NCBI GenBank assembly: GCA_902584635.1
Contig: CACIAQ010000008.1
Span: 1-54,963 of the forward strand
DNA length: 54,963 nt
Direction of reading: 5' to 3'
DNA from: an uncultured Alphaproteobacteria bacterium
GTDB taxonomy: Bacteria > Pseudomonadota > Alphaproteobacteria > Rhodobacterales > Rhodobacteraceae
Shown here in pieces: positions 17,307-26,228 of this stretch. The notes beneath the pieces were generated by a model. It did no database searches and had not been told where the DNA came from. It saw only the letters and a list, made by a program, of their open reading frames with translations. The stretch's first letter is position 1. Each line of letters begins with the position of its first letter. Position numbers and translations under genes: made by a program.

Positions 17307-18385
17307 GCTGAATCACTTACAAAATTTTTCCAAGTAGCCATATAGTTGACAAATGTTTCTGATAAACCTTCTTTCAAAAGATGATCCCTTGTAACAGGAG
17401 CAGAGTAGGGCTGAAAGTTTGATCCTTCAGCCTTGAGGCGGTTTGGAAATTGATGATCTAAAATTGCAGCTCTCCCTAAACAGAAAAAGTCGACATTATT
17501 ATTTTGTAAAATTTTTATATCTTCATAAGAAAAAATCTTTCCTGCTACGGTTAATAACTTTGAACCTCTGTCGATAGTCGTAAATAGCTTTAACAAGCTC
17601 TCACCTGTGAAAGGTCCATCATCGACCAATTTAAATGAATCCCAGAGTGAAATATCGATAAAATGAATATTATTATTTCCACAAAGCGTTTCATACAGTG
17701 TTATCATTTCGTTAGTATCTAAACCAAACCTTTCCGGAGAAATCCTCACACCGATCAGAAAGTTCGAGGAAGTCTTTTCTTTAATTTCCTCGATAATATC
17801 AATTAGAAACTTGGCTCTATTTTTGAAAGAACCTCCATACTCGTCTTCTCTTTTATTGAACTTTTTAGAAAGAAATTGACCAATTAGATAACCGTGAGCA
17901 GCATGCAGTTCTATGCCATCATAGTTACATTGGTGTGCTCTAATGGCACATTCTACAAAAGCCCCTTTCATTTCTTCAATTTCTGCTATCGACATCTCTC
18001 TCGCAGACTTTTCTGAATTCATACTTGGACCTATTTTATCGCCTGAATAATTAATGTCTGCCCTTATTCCTGCATGGAAAATTTGTGCTATGGAAAGAGC
18101 CTCTAAGTTATGCAATCTCTCATTTAAACGATAGTGGCCATCTTCATGTTTAGGATCATATATGCCAAGTTGTCCTTTCCAACCAATTCCAGATTTTAAC
18201 ACTGGCATGGCGCAAGTCATTATAATCCCAAAACCTCCTTCAGCCCTTTTTGTAAGCCAAATAAACTCATCATCAGAAATTCTCCCTTGGTCAGGACTTT
18301 GCATATTGGTGAGCGGTGCAAGCAGAAATTTATTTTTTGATTTCACACCGTTCGAAAACGTGAGTTCTTTAAATAATTGCTCCAT
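17303..18385 (-). CDS. NADH:flavin oxidoreductase, Old Yellow Enzyme family
   Basis: FMN-dependent TIM-barrel reductase of alpha,beta-unsaturated carbonyls or related substrates. QIFHAG at 101-106, the substrate-binding HAAHGY with His161, His164 and Tyr166, RxDEYGGSFxNR around 179-190, and CLGRAAI for FMN phosphate binding are all present. 360 residues is typical of the single-domain form, so the 2,4-dienoyl-CoA reductase-like iron-sulfur extension is absent. First gene of the OYE-P450-thiolase operon; divergent from YceI across 44 bp. Confidence 0.9.
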   Translation of the reverse strand: MEQLFKELTFSNGVKSKNKFLLAPLTNMQSPDQGRISDDEFIWLTKRAEGGFGIIMTCAMPVLKSGIGWKGQLGIYDPKHEDGHYRLNERLHNLEALSIAQIFHAGIRADINYSGDKIGPSMNSEKSAREMSIAEIEEMKGAFVECAIRAHQCNYDGIELHAAHGYLIGQFLSKKFNKREDEYGGSFKNRAKFLIDIIEEIKEKTSSNFLIGVRISPERFGLDTNEMITLYETLCGNNNIHFIDISLWDSFKLVDDGPFTGESLLKLFTTIDRGSKLLTVAGKIFSYEDIKILQNNNVDFFCLGRAAILDHQFPNRLKAEGSNFQPYSAPVTRDHLLKEGLSETFVNYMATWKNFVSDSA

Positions 18386-18429
18386 AGTTATATATTAAAA
18401 CATACTTTCTTCTGATCAAAGGTCTATTA

Positions 18430-19005
18430 ATGAATTTAAAAAATTTATTGCGGTTTGAAATTATATTAATTTTTTTTGCGTTTCCTTTATTTGTAAATAA
18501 CCTTTTTGCAAGTGAAAGATATACAATTGCAAATTCAAAAGCACTTAAATTTACCTATTTTGTGAGTGGCGTTCCTTTATATGGTAAGTTTCATTTAGAC
18601 ACATCTTATTTCGCTATCGATTTTACCGAAGAACAGCAATCTAAGTTTTATATTAAAGTAGATATTAGAAAAAGTACCGCAGGCTTTCCTTTGGCTACCA
18701 GCGCCATGTTGGGACAAAGTGTCTTAAATGCAAACAAATATCCGTTTATGGAGTTTAAAAGCACTAGCATTTCTAAAAATGATAAGGGATATCGAGTAAG
18801 TGGCCTACTAAAACTCAAAGGTGTGCAGAAAAATATTGTTATTATGGTTTTTACCAAAGACAAATACAGAAAAAATGCAAAAACTCTTATGTTTAAAATA
18901 ATGTCCTCTATTAACAGATACGATTTTGGCGCCGATGGATTTCCTTTTCTTGTTGGCAAGGAAATTAAATTAAACTCTAGTATCGAATTAATAAGAGGGG
19001 ATTAA
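18430..19005 (+). CDS. YceI-family periplasmic protein
   Basis: 191 residues with a signal peptide (cleavage near residue 28, after the LFA-like site). The mature protein is the YceI lipocalin-like beta barrel, which in known members binds isoprenoid quinones or amides. Family signs are FTYFVSG, the DTSYFAIDF-like first strands, the KYPFMEFKSTSI segment and SINRYDFG near the end. An AAAGG lies seven bases before the ATG. A nuclease-like gene starts 1 bp after its stop, so they share a transcript. Confidence 0.85.
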   Translation: MNLKNLLRFEIILIFFAFPLFVNNLFASERYTIANSKALKFTYFVSGVPLYGKFHLDTSYFAIDFTEEQQSKFYIKVDIRKSTAGFPLATSAMLGQSVLNANKYPFMEFKSTSISKNDKGYRVSGLLKLKGVQKNIVIMVFTKDKYRKNAKTLMFKIMSSINRYDFGADGFPFLVGKEIKLNSSIELIRGD

Positions 19006-19006
19006 T

Positions 19007-19780
19007 ATGGCAAGGCATCGTGGGAAATTTGATAAAAATAAGATTGAGCCCTATGAACTAAGTAGAAGCAGAATTGAAAACTTTGTCAGATGTAAAGCTT
19101 GTTTTTATATGGAACAAGTGGAGGGTATAAAGTTTCCTTCTATTCCGGGGTTCAATATAAATGAGGCTACTGATATATTGCTTAAAAGAGATTTTGATAA
19201 ATACAGAGAAATTGGAGAGCCTCATCCATTTTTGGTTGCCAAAGGACGAGACTTTCTCATTCCCTTTTCTCATGAACACTTTGAATTATGGACGCAAAGC
19301 TTGCATTTTGGAGCAAAAGATAGGCTTAACTTTGTTGATCCTAAAACAAATCTTAAAGTTGGTGGTGGTCTCGATGACGTTTGGTTGAATATTAACACTA
19401 ATTGTTTGCATATAGTTGATTATAAAAGTACTTCGCAAAAATCAGACAAAGGGCCTATTACATTGGATGATCCCTGGAAAGCTTCTTATAAAAGACAAAT
19501 GGACCTCTATGTCTGGGTTTTAAGAAAAAAAGGCTTTCATGTTGATGATGTGGGCTATTTCCTATATTGCGATGGGGATAGGTTTAGTGACTATGATTTT
19601 TTATCAAGTACTACCGCATCTATGAATTTTAAGATTACTTTAATTGACTACAAAACTAACGACACCTGGATAGAGCCAACCTTGCAAGAAATTAGCGAAT
19701 GTTTGAACAATAGCAAGAGACCCGAGCATTCAGACTATTGTGAATATGGAAAATTTCTTATTCAAAGTTTAAATCAATGA
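19007..19780 (+). CDS. PD-(D/E)XK nuclease-superfamily protein
   Basis: 257 residues. The N-terminal LSRSRIENFVRCKACFY resembles the opening motif of RecB/Cas4-like nucleases. The core catalytic residues appear as Asp123 in GGGLDDVW and Asp138-x-Lys140 in VDYKST, followed by Gln164-x3-Tyr168 (QMDLY), the RecB-family motif V. Four Cys (29, 32, 232, 245) frame the domain and could hold an iron-sulfur cluster as in Cas4/AddB, but the 2+2 pattern is not the known 1+3, so that is speculation. It lies 1 bp after yceI and converges with the flavin monooxygenase gene (12-bp overlap). No CRISPR or recombination partner is near. Confidence 0.75.
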   Translation: MARHRGKFDKNKIEPYELSRSRIENFVRCKACFYMEQVEGIKFPSIPGFNINEATDILLKRDFDKYREIGEPHPFLVAKGRDFLIPFSHEHFELWTQSLHFGAKDRLNFVDPKTNLKVGGGLDDVWLNINTNCLHIVDYKSTSQKSDKGPITLDDPWKASYKRQMDLYVWVLRKKGFHVDDVGYFLYCDGDRFSDYDFLSSTTASMNFKITLIDYKTNDTWIEPTLQEISECLNNSKRPEHSDYCEYGKFLIQSLNQ

Positions 19781-21028
19781 ACTCAAAATACTATCTGCAT
19801 TATTAAGTCTCTCAATGTTTAGACCAGCAACAGATTTATATTTTTCTGAGTGATTTTTTAGTTCGCTCTGGCTGATGATTTCCTGGATGTTATTAAAAGT
19901 TCCTCCACATCGGTCTTCAACTACTTGTAGAAGAGCATCAGGACCAGAACTTCTATTTGCTAATGTTATTTTGGCGGTTAGGGGAAGCATCTCCTTTTCA
20001 TAGCTCAATAAAGATATTTCATTAAGTCCATTTACTTTTAAATGAAACGCAAGTTTTCTAGCATCAATAATAGCTTGGCTGGCACCATTTGATCCAACTG
20101 GATATGTTGGGTGGGCAGCATCACCTAACAGTGTTGTTCTTCCAAACGTCCATTTTTCTAATGGATCTCTGTCAACCATTGGATACTCGTAGATCGAGCT
20201 TGTTTCTGAAATAAGGCTTAAAGGATTTATCCATTCAAAGGACCAGTCTTTAAAGCTACCTATAAATTTTGATTTATCTACCTTTTTACTCCAGTCACTT
20301 TTCATATATATTTTTTCAGGATTAAATTTTAGTTCCGCTATCCAGTTTATTTTTGCATTCCCGTAACTGTCTTTTTGACTTATTGGGTATGAAACAAACC
20401 TTTGCGTATCATGTCCAATCATCACCATAGAAGCACCAGTCCTAAACGGAGAAGCAGCTGTTAGTCCACGCCATAAAATTGCTCCGTTCCATAGAGGGTC
20501 CCCTTCATCCGGGAATAACTGTTTCCGAATATTTGAATTTATTCCATCACAAGCAACGAGAATATTGCCATAAATGATTTCATTTTTTTTTGTATTCTTA
20601 TTGAAGTATTTTAATTGTACTGAAGAGGATAAATTTTTGAAGCCAGTAGCTCTAATACCCAAACTAACATAGCTTTTTTTCGAGCGTTCAATAAGAGTCT
20701 CATAAAGTAACTTTTGGAGTTCTCCTCTATGGACAGAAAATTGTGGTACGCTATACCCTGCTTTTAAGCCCCGTGCTTCAGTCCAAATTTCCAAACCTTT
20801 TTTTGAAAATAATCCAAATTCCTCGGTTTGTACCCCAATCCCCTTCAAAGGGTCTTTTAATCCTAATGCGTAAAGTTCCCTTACGGCATTAGGTTGTAGG
20901 TTTATTCCAACTCCTAGGGGTTCAATAGATACTGAGGACTCAAATATTTGAAATGGTATTTCTAGTTGTTGTAGGGATAGCCCTAAACACAAACCACCTA
21001 TTCCTGCTCCACAAATTAGAACTGTCAT
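19769..21028 (-). CDS. FAD-dependent aromatic monooxygenase
   Basis: Class A flavoprotein hydroxylase of 419 residues, similar to salicylate or 3-hydroxybenzoate hydroxylases and PhzS-like enzymes. The ADP-binding GAGIGG (7-12), the DG motif in VACDGINSNIRKQ and the second FAD motif GDAAHPTYPVGSNGASQ (from Gly302) are intact. NADH and oxygen are the expected co-substrates. The C-terminal extension of about 90 residues is helical. It appears monocistronic and converges with the nuclease-like gene. Substrate unknown. Confidence 0.87.
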   Translation of the reverse strand: MTVLICGAGIGGLCLGLSLQQLEIPFQIFESSVSIEPLGVGINLQPNAVRELYALGLKDPLKGIGVQTEEFGLFSKKGLEIWTEARGLKAGYSVPQFSVHRGELQKLLYETLIERSKKSYVSLGIRATGFKNLSSSVQLKYFNKNTKKNEIIYGNILVACDGINSNIRKQLFPDEGDPLWNGAILWRGLTAASPFRTGASMVMIGHDTQRFVSYPISQKDSYGNAKINWIAELKFNPEKIYMKSDWSKKVDKSKFIGSFKDWSFEWINPLSLISETSSIYEYPMVDRDPLEKWTFGRTTLLGDAAHPTYPVGSNGASQAIIDARKLAFHLKVNGLNEISLLSYEKEMLPLTAKITLANRSSGPDALLQVVEDRCGGTFNNIQEIISQSELKNHSEKYKSVAGLNIERLNNADSILSSLI

Positions 21029-21078
21029 TTTTAATTTATCTCTGTTGAAGATATATATAGACCATAATTAGACTCCAC

Positions 21079-22590
21079 TCAGTTAACGTACAATGGTAGT
21101 GCCGTGGAAAATGTCCAAGCTAGTGCAATTCCATTAGCTAGGCCTGCCGAAAAGGTATTATTGTACTTTCTACCTATAATATTTGCTAAAAATCCAAATA
21201 CTAATGCAAAGGTAAGAAATAGAATTATTGCGTATCCCACGATAAACAGTTGAGAAATATTTAACAAGATTGAGGCTGATAAGGAGATTATTAGAAACAA
21301 TTTAAATATATTTCCTACGATCCAACCATTTGAATAATTATCATAATACATTTGCATTAGTACCATCAAAGGGATAGTTCCAATTAAGCAAGAGAAAAAC
21401 AAAGGTACTCTGACTCTGGCCAAAAGAAACGAGCTCACGTAGTTATCCAAAATGGATCCAAACACAATACAGAACAAACTAAATAAAAAGGCAAATAATG
21501 GAAAATTAAATGATTTCGTTAATTCCTTAAACTGGGTAAGCGGTAGGCTGAAAAACAGAATTATGGATATTAGGATCATCTGACTAATGAGATGATTGTG
21601 GGCAGGAAAATCAACAAATTTAAATGTAAAGTTATACAATATAAGTGGCGGGAGTGCACAAGCGATAATATTTATGGAAAAGAACCGCATATAGCTAAAC
21701 TGATATTTCCCTAAGGTTTTTTGAGGAAGAAACTTGGTTAGTAATATAATAAGAAAAAAAATACTAAAAAATAATATACCTGTCCATATTCCAATATTGT
21801 TGCCAATAAATATTTGCTCATCTTTTTTTAGAAAATTAATCCAATCTAATAGCTCTCTCTGAGTGCGAACAGAATATAAAACTCCTACATGGTCGGCGTT
21901 CTCTATAAAATCCACTTTTCTAATGGTATTAGAATCAAGGGTTCCATATAGTCTTCCTTCTTTTGGATTATCAATTCCAATATTTTGTAAAATTTCTAAG
22001 GATTTCGATCTCAATTGAGGTTCCCACTGACCATTAAGAATAAGCACATTTTTAGGTTCTTTGGCTTTTAAAGCGTCAGTGTAAGCTGAAATAGCTACGG
22101 CGCTATTAAGACTAGGATTCAAAGAGGCTGACCTGATTATTATATCGGATGCCATTGAATGGCCAATGATCATTGAAAAGCTGGGGCTATATTTTATTAA
22201 ATAATGAGAGATTATCTCATTCGTTTGATTAACAAATTTCTGCGTCGCTCCGTCAATCGTAGTAATATCTCCTGAGTACGGTAGAGGATGACGTCCATGT
22301 CCTAAAAAATCAAAACGAACTGTTAAATAGCCAGCCTCTGCAATAGCTACAGCCATTGGTCTCATAAAACTAGTAGATCCGGCAAATCCATGTGCTAAAA
22401 ATACTATGCCCTTGGTTTTTATATTATCCTTGAAAGTTAGAGTAACGGGTGTTTTGTTAACGAACTCTCTGACACTCATCAAATTTTTTTCAGTAAAATA
22501 GAGTTTCCCAAACGCAAATAGGGCAATTAAAATCAGTAAAAGGCAGAAGACTTTATATATAGAATTCTTAGAGCTTTTTAACAAATACAA
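21079..22590 (-). CDS. Alpha/beta hydrolase fused to a polytopic membrane domain
   Basis: About 503 residues. One N-terminal transmembrane helix (about 10-30) is followed by a serine-hydrolase domain with FLAHGFAGS (oxyanion loop), the nucleophile elbow GHSMA (Ser145) and a late catalytic-type His in NADHVGVL (about 234). About eight hydrophobic helices then run to the C-terminus (about 260-503). The topology places the hydrolase between helix 1 and the rest. I chose TTG at 22590: it has AAGGG five bases upstream and lies 1 bp from the previous stop. An ATG at 22650 would overlap the upstream gene by 59 bp. The membrane half is not recognised. Lipid or peptide-linked substrates are possible but unproven. 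Confidence 0.75.
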   Translation of the reverse strand: MYLLKSSKNSIYKVFCLLLILIALFAFGKLYFTEKNLMSVREFVNKTPVTLTFKDNIKTKGIVFLAHGFAGSTSFMRPMAVAIAEAGYLTVRFDFLGHGRHPLPYSGDITTIDGATQKFVNQTNEIISHYLIKYSPSFSMIIGHSMASDIIIRSASLNPSLNSAVAISAYTDALKAKEPKNVLILNGQWEPQLRSKSLEILQNIGIDNPKEGRLYGTLDSNTIRKVDFIENADHVGVLYSVRTQRELLDWINFLKKDEQIFIGNNIGIWTGILFFSIFFLIILLTKFLPQKTLGKYQFSYMRFFSINIIACALPPLILYNFTFKFVDFPAHNHLISQMILISIILFFSLPLTQFKELTKSFNFPLFAFLFSLFCIVFGSILDNYVSSFLLARVRVPLFFSCLIGTIPLMVLMQMYYDNYSNGWIVGNIFKLFLIISLSASILLNISQLFIVGYAIILFLTFALVFGFLANIIGRKYNNTFSAGLANGIALAWTFSTALPLYVN

Positions 22591-22591
22591 C

Positions 22592-23098
22592 TTACCCTTG
22601 CGCGCTGGAATTCTCAAACGTGTACCTAAAGGTACAGCATTTTCCTCCACTCATAATAGTAGTTTCTCGATTAAGACTTGCATCTTTATTGAATCCCTCA
22701 ATCATTGCAGCATCTCTATTGCAGGACAAAACAGCACCAAGGTCTTGTATACCTAACGCCTTGTACATTTCGGCATACCTACACCTAGTTACATTGAAAT
22801 CCAGTTTTGTGTCATTCTTCTCAAGCAAGTCTATTTCCAGCGCCCCATCCTGTGTCCAGAACTTTAGCGTTTCAAGAAAAGCAGAAACATCATTGCCATA
22901 TTCTTTTGCCAGAGATGAGCCTTGATCGCGAGCTAGCTCCATAACTGTTTTTTCCAAAATTGGTGTTATTTTTTCTTTACCAAAGGTTTTTATTAGGGCA
23001 TCTACAAAAGGTGCTATGATCCTAGCTTCTGTTTCGCGCCGTGTTAAAACACCGATCTTTTGAGTTAGCTCATCTTTTAATTTCGTGTTGCTTTCCAT
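22592..23098 (-). CDS. L-2-amino-thiazoline-4-carboxylate hydrolase family protein
   Basis: 168 residues matching the small ATC-hydrolase family, which includes the enzyme opening 2-aminothiazoline-4-carboxylate to N-carbamoylcysteine in Pseudomonas cysteine synthesis. Family hallmarks are the helical N-terminal half, FNVTRCRYAEMYKALG, the LGAVLSCNRD segment with its conserved Cys, and the closing CCTFRY strand. Most homologues are uncharacterised, so the true substrate is uncertain. It is 1 bp upstream of the hydrolase-membrane fusion gene, an arrangement worth noting because both are hydrolases. Confidence 0.8.
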   Translation of the reverse strand: MESNTKLKDELTQKIGVLTRRETEARIIAPFVDALIKTFGKEKITPILEKTVMELARDQGSSLAKEYGNDVSAFLETLKFWTQDGALEIDLLEKNDTKLDFNVTRCRYAEMYKALGIQDLGAVLSCNRDAAMIEGFNKDASLNRETTIMSGGKCCTFRYTFENSSAQG

Positions 23099-23128
23099 TT
23101 ATTATCTCCAAAATAAATCAGTTACTTC

Positions 23129-23905
23129 TTAAATTACTTCAATGCTCACTTTCCCATGATCAGAAAGAATATGGCTTATCTTATCCCCCACTTTTGCTTG
23201 TCTAACTTTAAAGACACTTCCTGTTATAATAATCATTCCGGGTTTAAGTTCATTTTTACGCGAGTGTAGTTCATTGATTAACCAGCACAGATTTTCAAAA
23301 GGCTTTGCGTCAAGCACACCAGTTGTTAACCGTGGTTCGTTGTTCCATTCACAGGTCGATTGTATGTCCAGAAAATTTTTTTCCGTCCAATTATCTATTG
23401 GATCTCCTAAAACTAGTCCACCAGACCAAGCGTTATCTGAGGCTAGAGAAAGTGGTTCCAGACCATCATAATTTGCACCTCTATCATCTACTAGCTCGAT
23501 AGCGGGTATGACATTTAATATATCGTGAACAATATTTTCTGGGTTTCGTTGGATGGCAGGATCTATAATGCGTTCAGAAAGTTCAAAGGCTAATTCAAAC
23601 TCGACACTCATTCTATGATAGTTTTTTAGCACTATTGTCTTAGGACTATTAAAAATCTCATTCTTAAATACACCGCCATAAACTGGGTGACTGATTTTGT
23701 GAAAGTCTTGTTGTATTTTAGAAGATAGGGCAATTTTATAACCTCCAAGTGACCCTCGGGACAACTTCTTCCGCAGTTGCTTCTGAATTTCGTAAGCTTC
23801 ATCGAAATCTTTTGGTTTCATATCTTTTTCAAGATTTACAAATCTATCACCGGCTTCATGTGCCTCAAAAAGATAGGTGCTTATTTTTTCTATATTTGAA
23901 TTCAT
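23129..23905 (-). CDS. 2-keto-4-pentenoate hydratase-like protein (FAH superfamily)
   Basis: 258 residues of the MhpD/DmpE hydratase group, which adds water to 2-hydroxydienoates after meta-cleavage of catechols. GGYKIALSSK, the metal-binding Glu pair in VEFELAF, IPAIELVDDRG and GSV near the C-terminus are typical. It lies 30 bp upstream of the ATC-hydrolase-like gene on the same strand and may be co-transcribed. A second, more divergent hydratase is at 32971. No extradiol dioxygenase is in the window. Confidence 0.85.
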   Translation of the reverse strand: MNSNIEKISTYLFEAHEAGDRFVNLEKDMKPKDFDEAYEIQKQLRKKLSRGSLGGYKIALSSKIQQDFHKISHPVYGGVFKNEIFNSPKTIVLKNYHRMSVEFELAFELSERIIDPAIQRNPENIVHDILNVIPAIELVDDRGANYDGLEPLSLASDNAWSGGLVLGDPIDNWTEKNFLDIQSTCEWNNEPRLTTGVLDAKPFENLCWLINELHSRKNELKPGMIIITGSVFKVRQAKVGDKISHILSDHGKVSIEVI

Positions 23906-23927
23906 GTACTTTATGTAACATTTTTTT

Positions 23928-24741
23928 TCAATTTTCCAAAAGCTTTAGTATCCATTGCATTCTTACATTCGCCTGTGCGATCATTGCTATTGCAACCTGT
24001 TCCAATATTTTTGCTTTTGTCAATTTCATACTCTCCGCTCCAAAATCTGCGTCTTCGATAATACTTCTCGATTTGATCATATTTACTTTACTATTGCCCA
24101 GGTTGGACGATATGAAATCCAGTCTATTTGACAATGCTCCAGCAGCACCTCTTTTTTTGCTAATATCTTCTATCGCAGTTTCAATGATACCTAAATAGTT
24201 CTCCGCATTACTTCTCGTCATTAAATCTTGTGTTAATCCTAGTGTAGATGCGCTCAGAGTATAGGCTTGAACTTCCAGCGTGTTACCCGATCGAGGTCCA
24301 ATTTGAAGATAGTGAGTGTTTCCATCAAATACTGGTTTGTCTCCGAAAGAGGTAGTACTTCCAATACGAGTAATTTCTAGCTCTAGTTGCGATAACTCAG
24401 AGTCTAATGCCAATCTATCAGCGGCAGAATTAGTATCACTTAGAGCTTGGATAGTCAGCTCACTCATTTTTAACAAAATAGATTGCACTTCAGATAAACT
24501 TGTATCCAAAATTATATACTAAAGACTGTCAATTAGCAGCATTTTTCGATGCGGTCTTTATTCCTTGAATTTCTGCATTAAGTCTCATTACTTTGTCAAT
24601 TCCAGCAGGGTCGTCAGATGCCTTGTTAATTCTCTTTCCACTGGATAAACGTTCTATAGCCTCATTCATCAAACTTGATGAACGACTCAATGCGACCAAT
24701 GCAAATCCTATCGCACTGTCATTATTTATAGTTAATGACAT
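23928..24741 (-). pseudogene. Flagellin, disrupted by a frameshift and stop codons
   Basis: Two reading frames together give an almost complete short flagellin of about 270 residues. The first (ATG 24741, with AAAGGG upstream) carries the D0-D1 start (LSSGKRINKASDDPAG, IQGIKTASKNAAN) and ends at TGA 24529-24531. The second resumes at about 24509 with DTSLSEVQSILLKMSEL and runs to a normal flagellin end (AQANVRMQWILKLLEN). The joining frame also holds TAG at 24519-24521, so no single base change restores the gene; at least two lesions exist. There is no D2/D3 domain. No other flagellar gene except a MotA-like fragment (39068) is in the window. Sequencing error alone would have to be double. 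Confidence 0.82.
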
Positions 24742-24855
24742 TCCAAACCCTTTATCCCATGACCACATACGACCAAAATTACTTAATTTTTATTTATGCG
24801 TTTGTTTAATTTATAATATGAACTAATCTAGTCTGAGAAAAATAAGGAAAAATTC

Positions 24856-25488
24856 ATGAAACTTTATCAATTCGATCTTGCACCATCTTCAAATAGGGTG
24901 GCTATTTTTCTTAAAGAAACTGGAATAAAGGTGCCTACTGTTCAACTTAATGTCAGAGACGGTGATCAATTTAAAGAGCCTTACAATTCTCTTAATCCAT
25001 TTCATTGCGTTCCTTTTCTTGAATTAGACAATGAAATAGTAATTTCCGAAAGTGTGGCTATATGCAGATTTTTGGAGGAAATTAATAATGCATCCATAAA
25101 GCTATTTGGAACAACTTCTCAAGAACGAGCAATTATAGAAATGTGGAATAGGCGACTTGAAATAGATGGATATTTACCCCTTATGAACGGTATTAGAAAT
25201 AAGTATGAAAGGTACAAGGGCAAAGTTTTGTCGGGTACACGGAACGACTTGCCACAATTTCCAGAAATCGCAGAATGGGGAGTCGAGTCGTGCAGAATAT
25301 TATTTCAAAGATTAAACACACATTTAAGAATAACTACAAATGTTGCGGGCAACACATTAAGTATTGCTGATATAACAGGATATGAGGTGGTACAGAGAGC
25401 CATTAGTATTGAAATGAATTTTGATGAATTTGAAGAAGTCAAAGCGTGGCATGAAAAACTGGATAGACGGTTTAATTCAGATGAATAA
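24856..25488 (+). CDS. Glutathione S-transferase family protein
   Basis: 210 residues with a thioredoxin-like N-terminal domain (1-80) and an all-helical C-terminal domain. The N-terminal APSSNRVAIFLKE motif has a Ser in the catalytic position. The cis-Pro VPFLEL and the glutathione-binding ESVAICRFLEE are clear. The C-terminal part shows the N-capping SIADITGYE (S/T-x-x-D) motif. Conjugation or isomerisation with glutathione is likely; substrate unknown. The following SDR gene starts inside its last codons (8-bp overlap). Confidence 0.87.
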   Translation: MKLYQFDLAPSSNRVAIFLKETGIKVPTVQLNVRDGDQFKEPYNSLNPFHCVPFLELDNEIVISESVAICRFLEEINNASIKLFGTTSQERAIIEMWNRRLEIDGYLPLMNGIRNKYERYKGKVLSGTRNDLPQFPEIAEWGVESCRILFQRLNTHLRITTNVAGNTLSIADITGYEVVQRAISIEMNFDEFEEVKAWHEKLDRRFNSDE

Positions 25489-26191
25489 AAAATTATGTAT
25501 ATTAACAGGAGTTGGACCGGAAACTGGTACAGGTGCTGAAATCGCGCGTTACTTTTCAGAGAATGGTTACCATGTCGCCATGATTGCCCGAACTGAAGAA
25601 AATCTCAAAAATTTGGAAAAAAAGTATAACAATACGACTGCTTATCCATGTGATGTAGGTATTATAGCAGATTTTAAAAAAACAATAAATAAAATACTAA
25701 TGGATCTTGGCCCGGCCGACGTCGTTATACATAATGCCCCTCTAGGAACGCGAGGACCCATCCTTGATTTGAGCCACGAAGATTTGGAAAAAAATTTTAG
25801 AGTTAACACAACCGCACTGCTTGTTTTGTCTCAGATGGCTCTTCCAACAATGTTAGAAAGAGAGAGCGGCACAATTATTGTTACTGGTAATACGGCTGCA
25901 GAAAGAGGAAAAGATGGTTGGGGTTTTTTTGCTGCTTCTAAATCAGCACAAAAGATACTCGCAGAATCTATGGCAAGAGAATTTGGGCCGAAGGGAATTC
26001 ATGTAGCATATATTATAATAGATGCCTTAATTGATACCCCAAGAACACGCCCCCGTCTTGCCCCAGATAAGCCCGATAAATTTTTTGCTTCCCCAAAAAA
26101 TATAGCAAAAGAGATATTCAATGTTGTAAAGCAGGACAAATCTACATGGTCGTTTCGCGTTGAACTACGTCCTTACGGAGAGTATTGGTAA
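25481..26191 (+). CDS. SDR-like protein lacking the catalytic Tyr
   Basis: 236 residues from ATG 25481, translationally coupled to the GST (8-bp overlap). The Rossmann motif is the variant TGVGPETGTG, followed by AMIAR for NADP selectivity. The catalytic YxxxK is FAASK here, and the usual active-site Ser strand reads VTGNTAAERG. I recall a divergent SDR subgroup with Phe in that place, so this is probably a family trait rather than decay. It may bind NADP and act on, or sense, a substrate in a different way. An upstream ATG at 25421 would overlap the GST by 68 bp and is less likely. Confidence 0.8.
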   Translation: MNKKLCILTGVGPETGTGAEIARYFSENGYHVAMIARTEENLKNLEKKYNNTTAYPCDVGIIADFKKTINKILMDLGPADVVIHNAPLGTRGPILDLSHEDLEKNFRVNTTALLVLSQMALPTMLERESGTIIVTGNTAAERGKDGWGFFAASKSAQKILAESMAREFGPKGIHVAYIIIDALIDTPRTRPRLAPDKPDKFFASPKNIAKEIFNVVKQDKSTWSFRVELRPYGEYW

Positions 26192-26228
26192 TCTCTCCAT
26201 TACGAGAAAAATTGATCTTGCAAAAAGC

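Noticed and set aside
19007-19780. CRISPR-Cas4 adaptation gene
   Set aside because: No repeat array or other cas gene was seen, and the Cys pattern is not the Cas4 1+3 arrangement.
25421-25480. Longer N-terminus for the SDR-like protein
   Set aside because: It would overlap the GST gene by 68 bp. ATG 25481 gives a normal SDR start two residues before the Rossmann strand.
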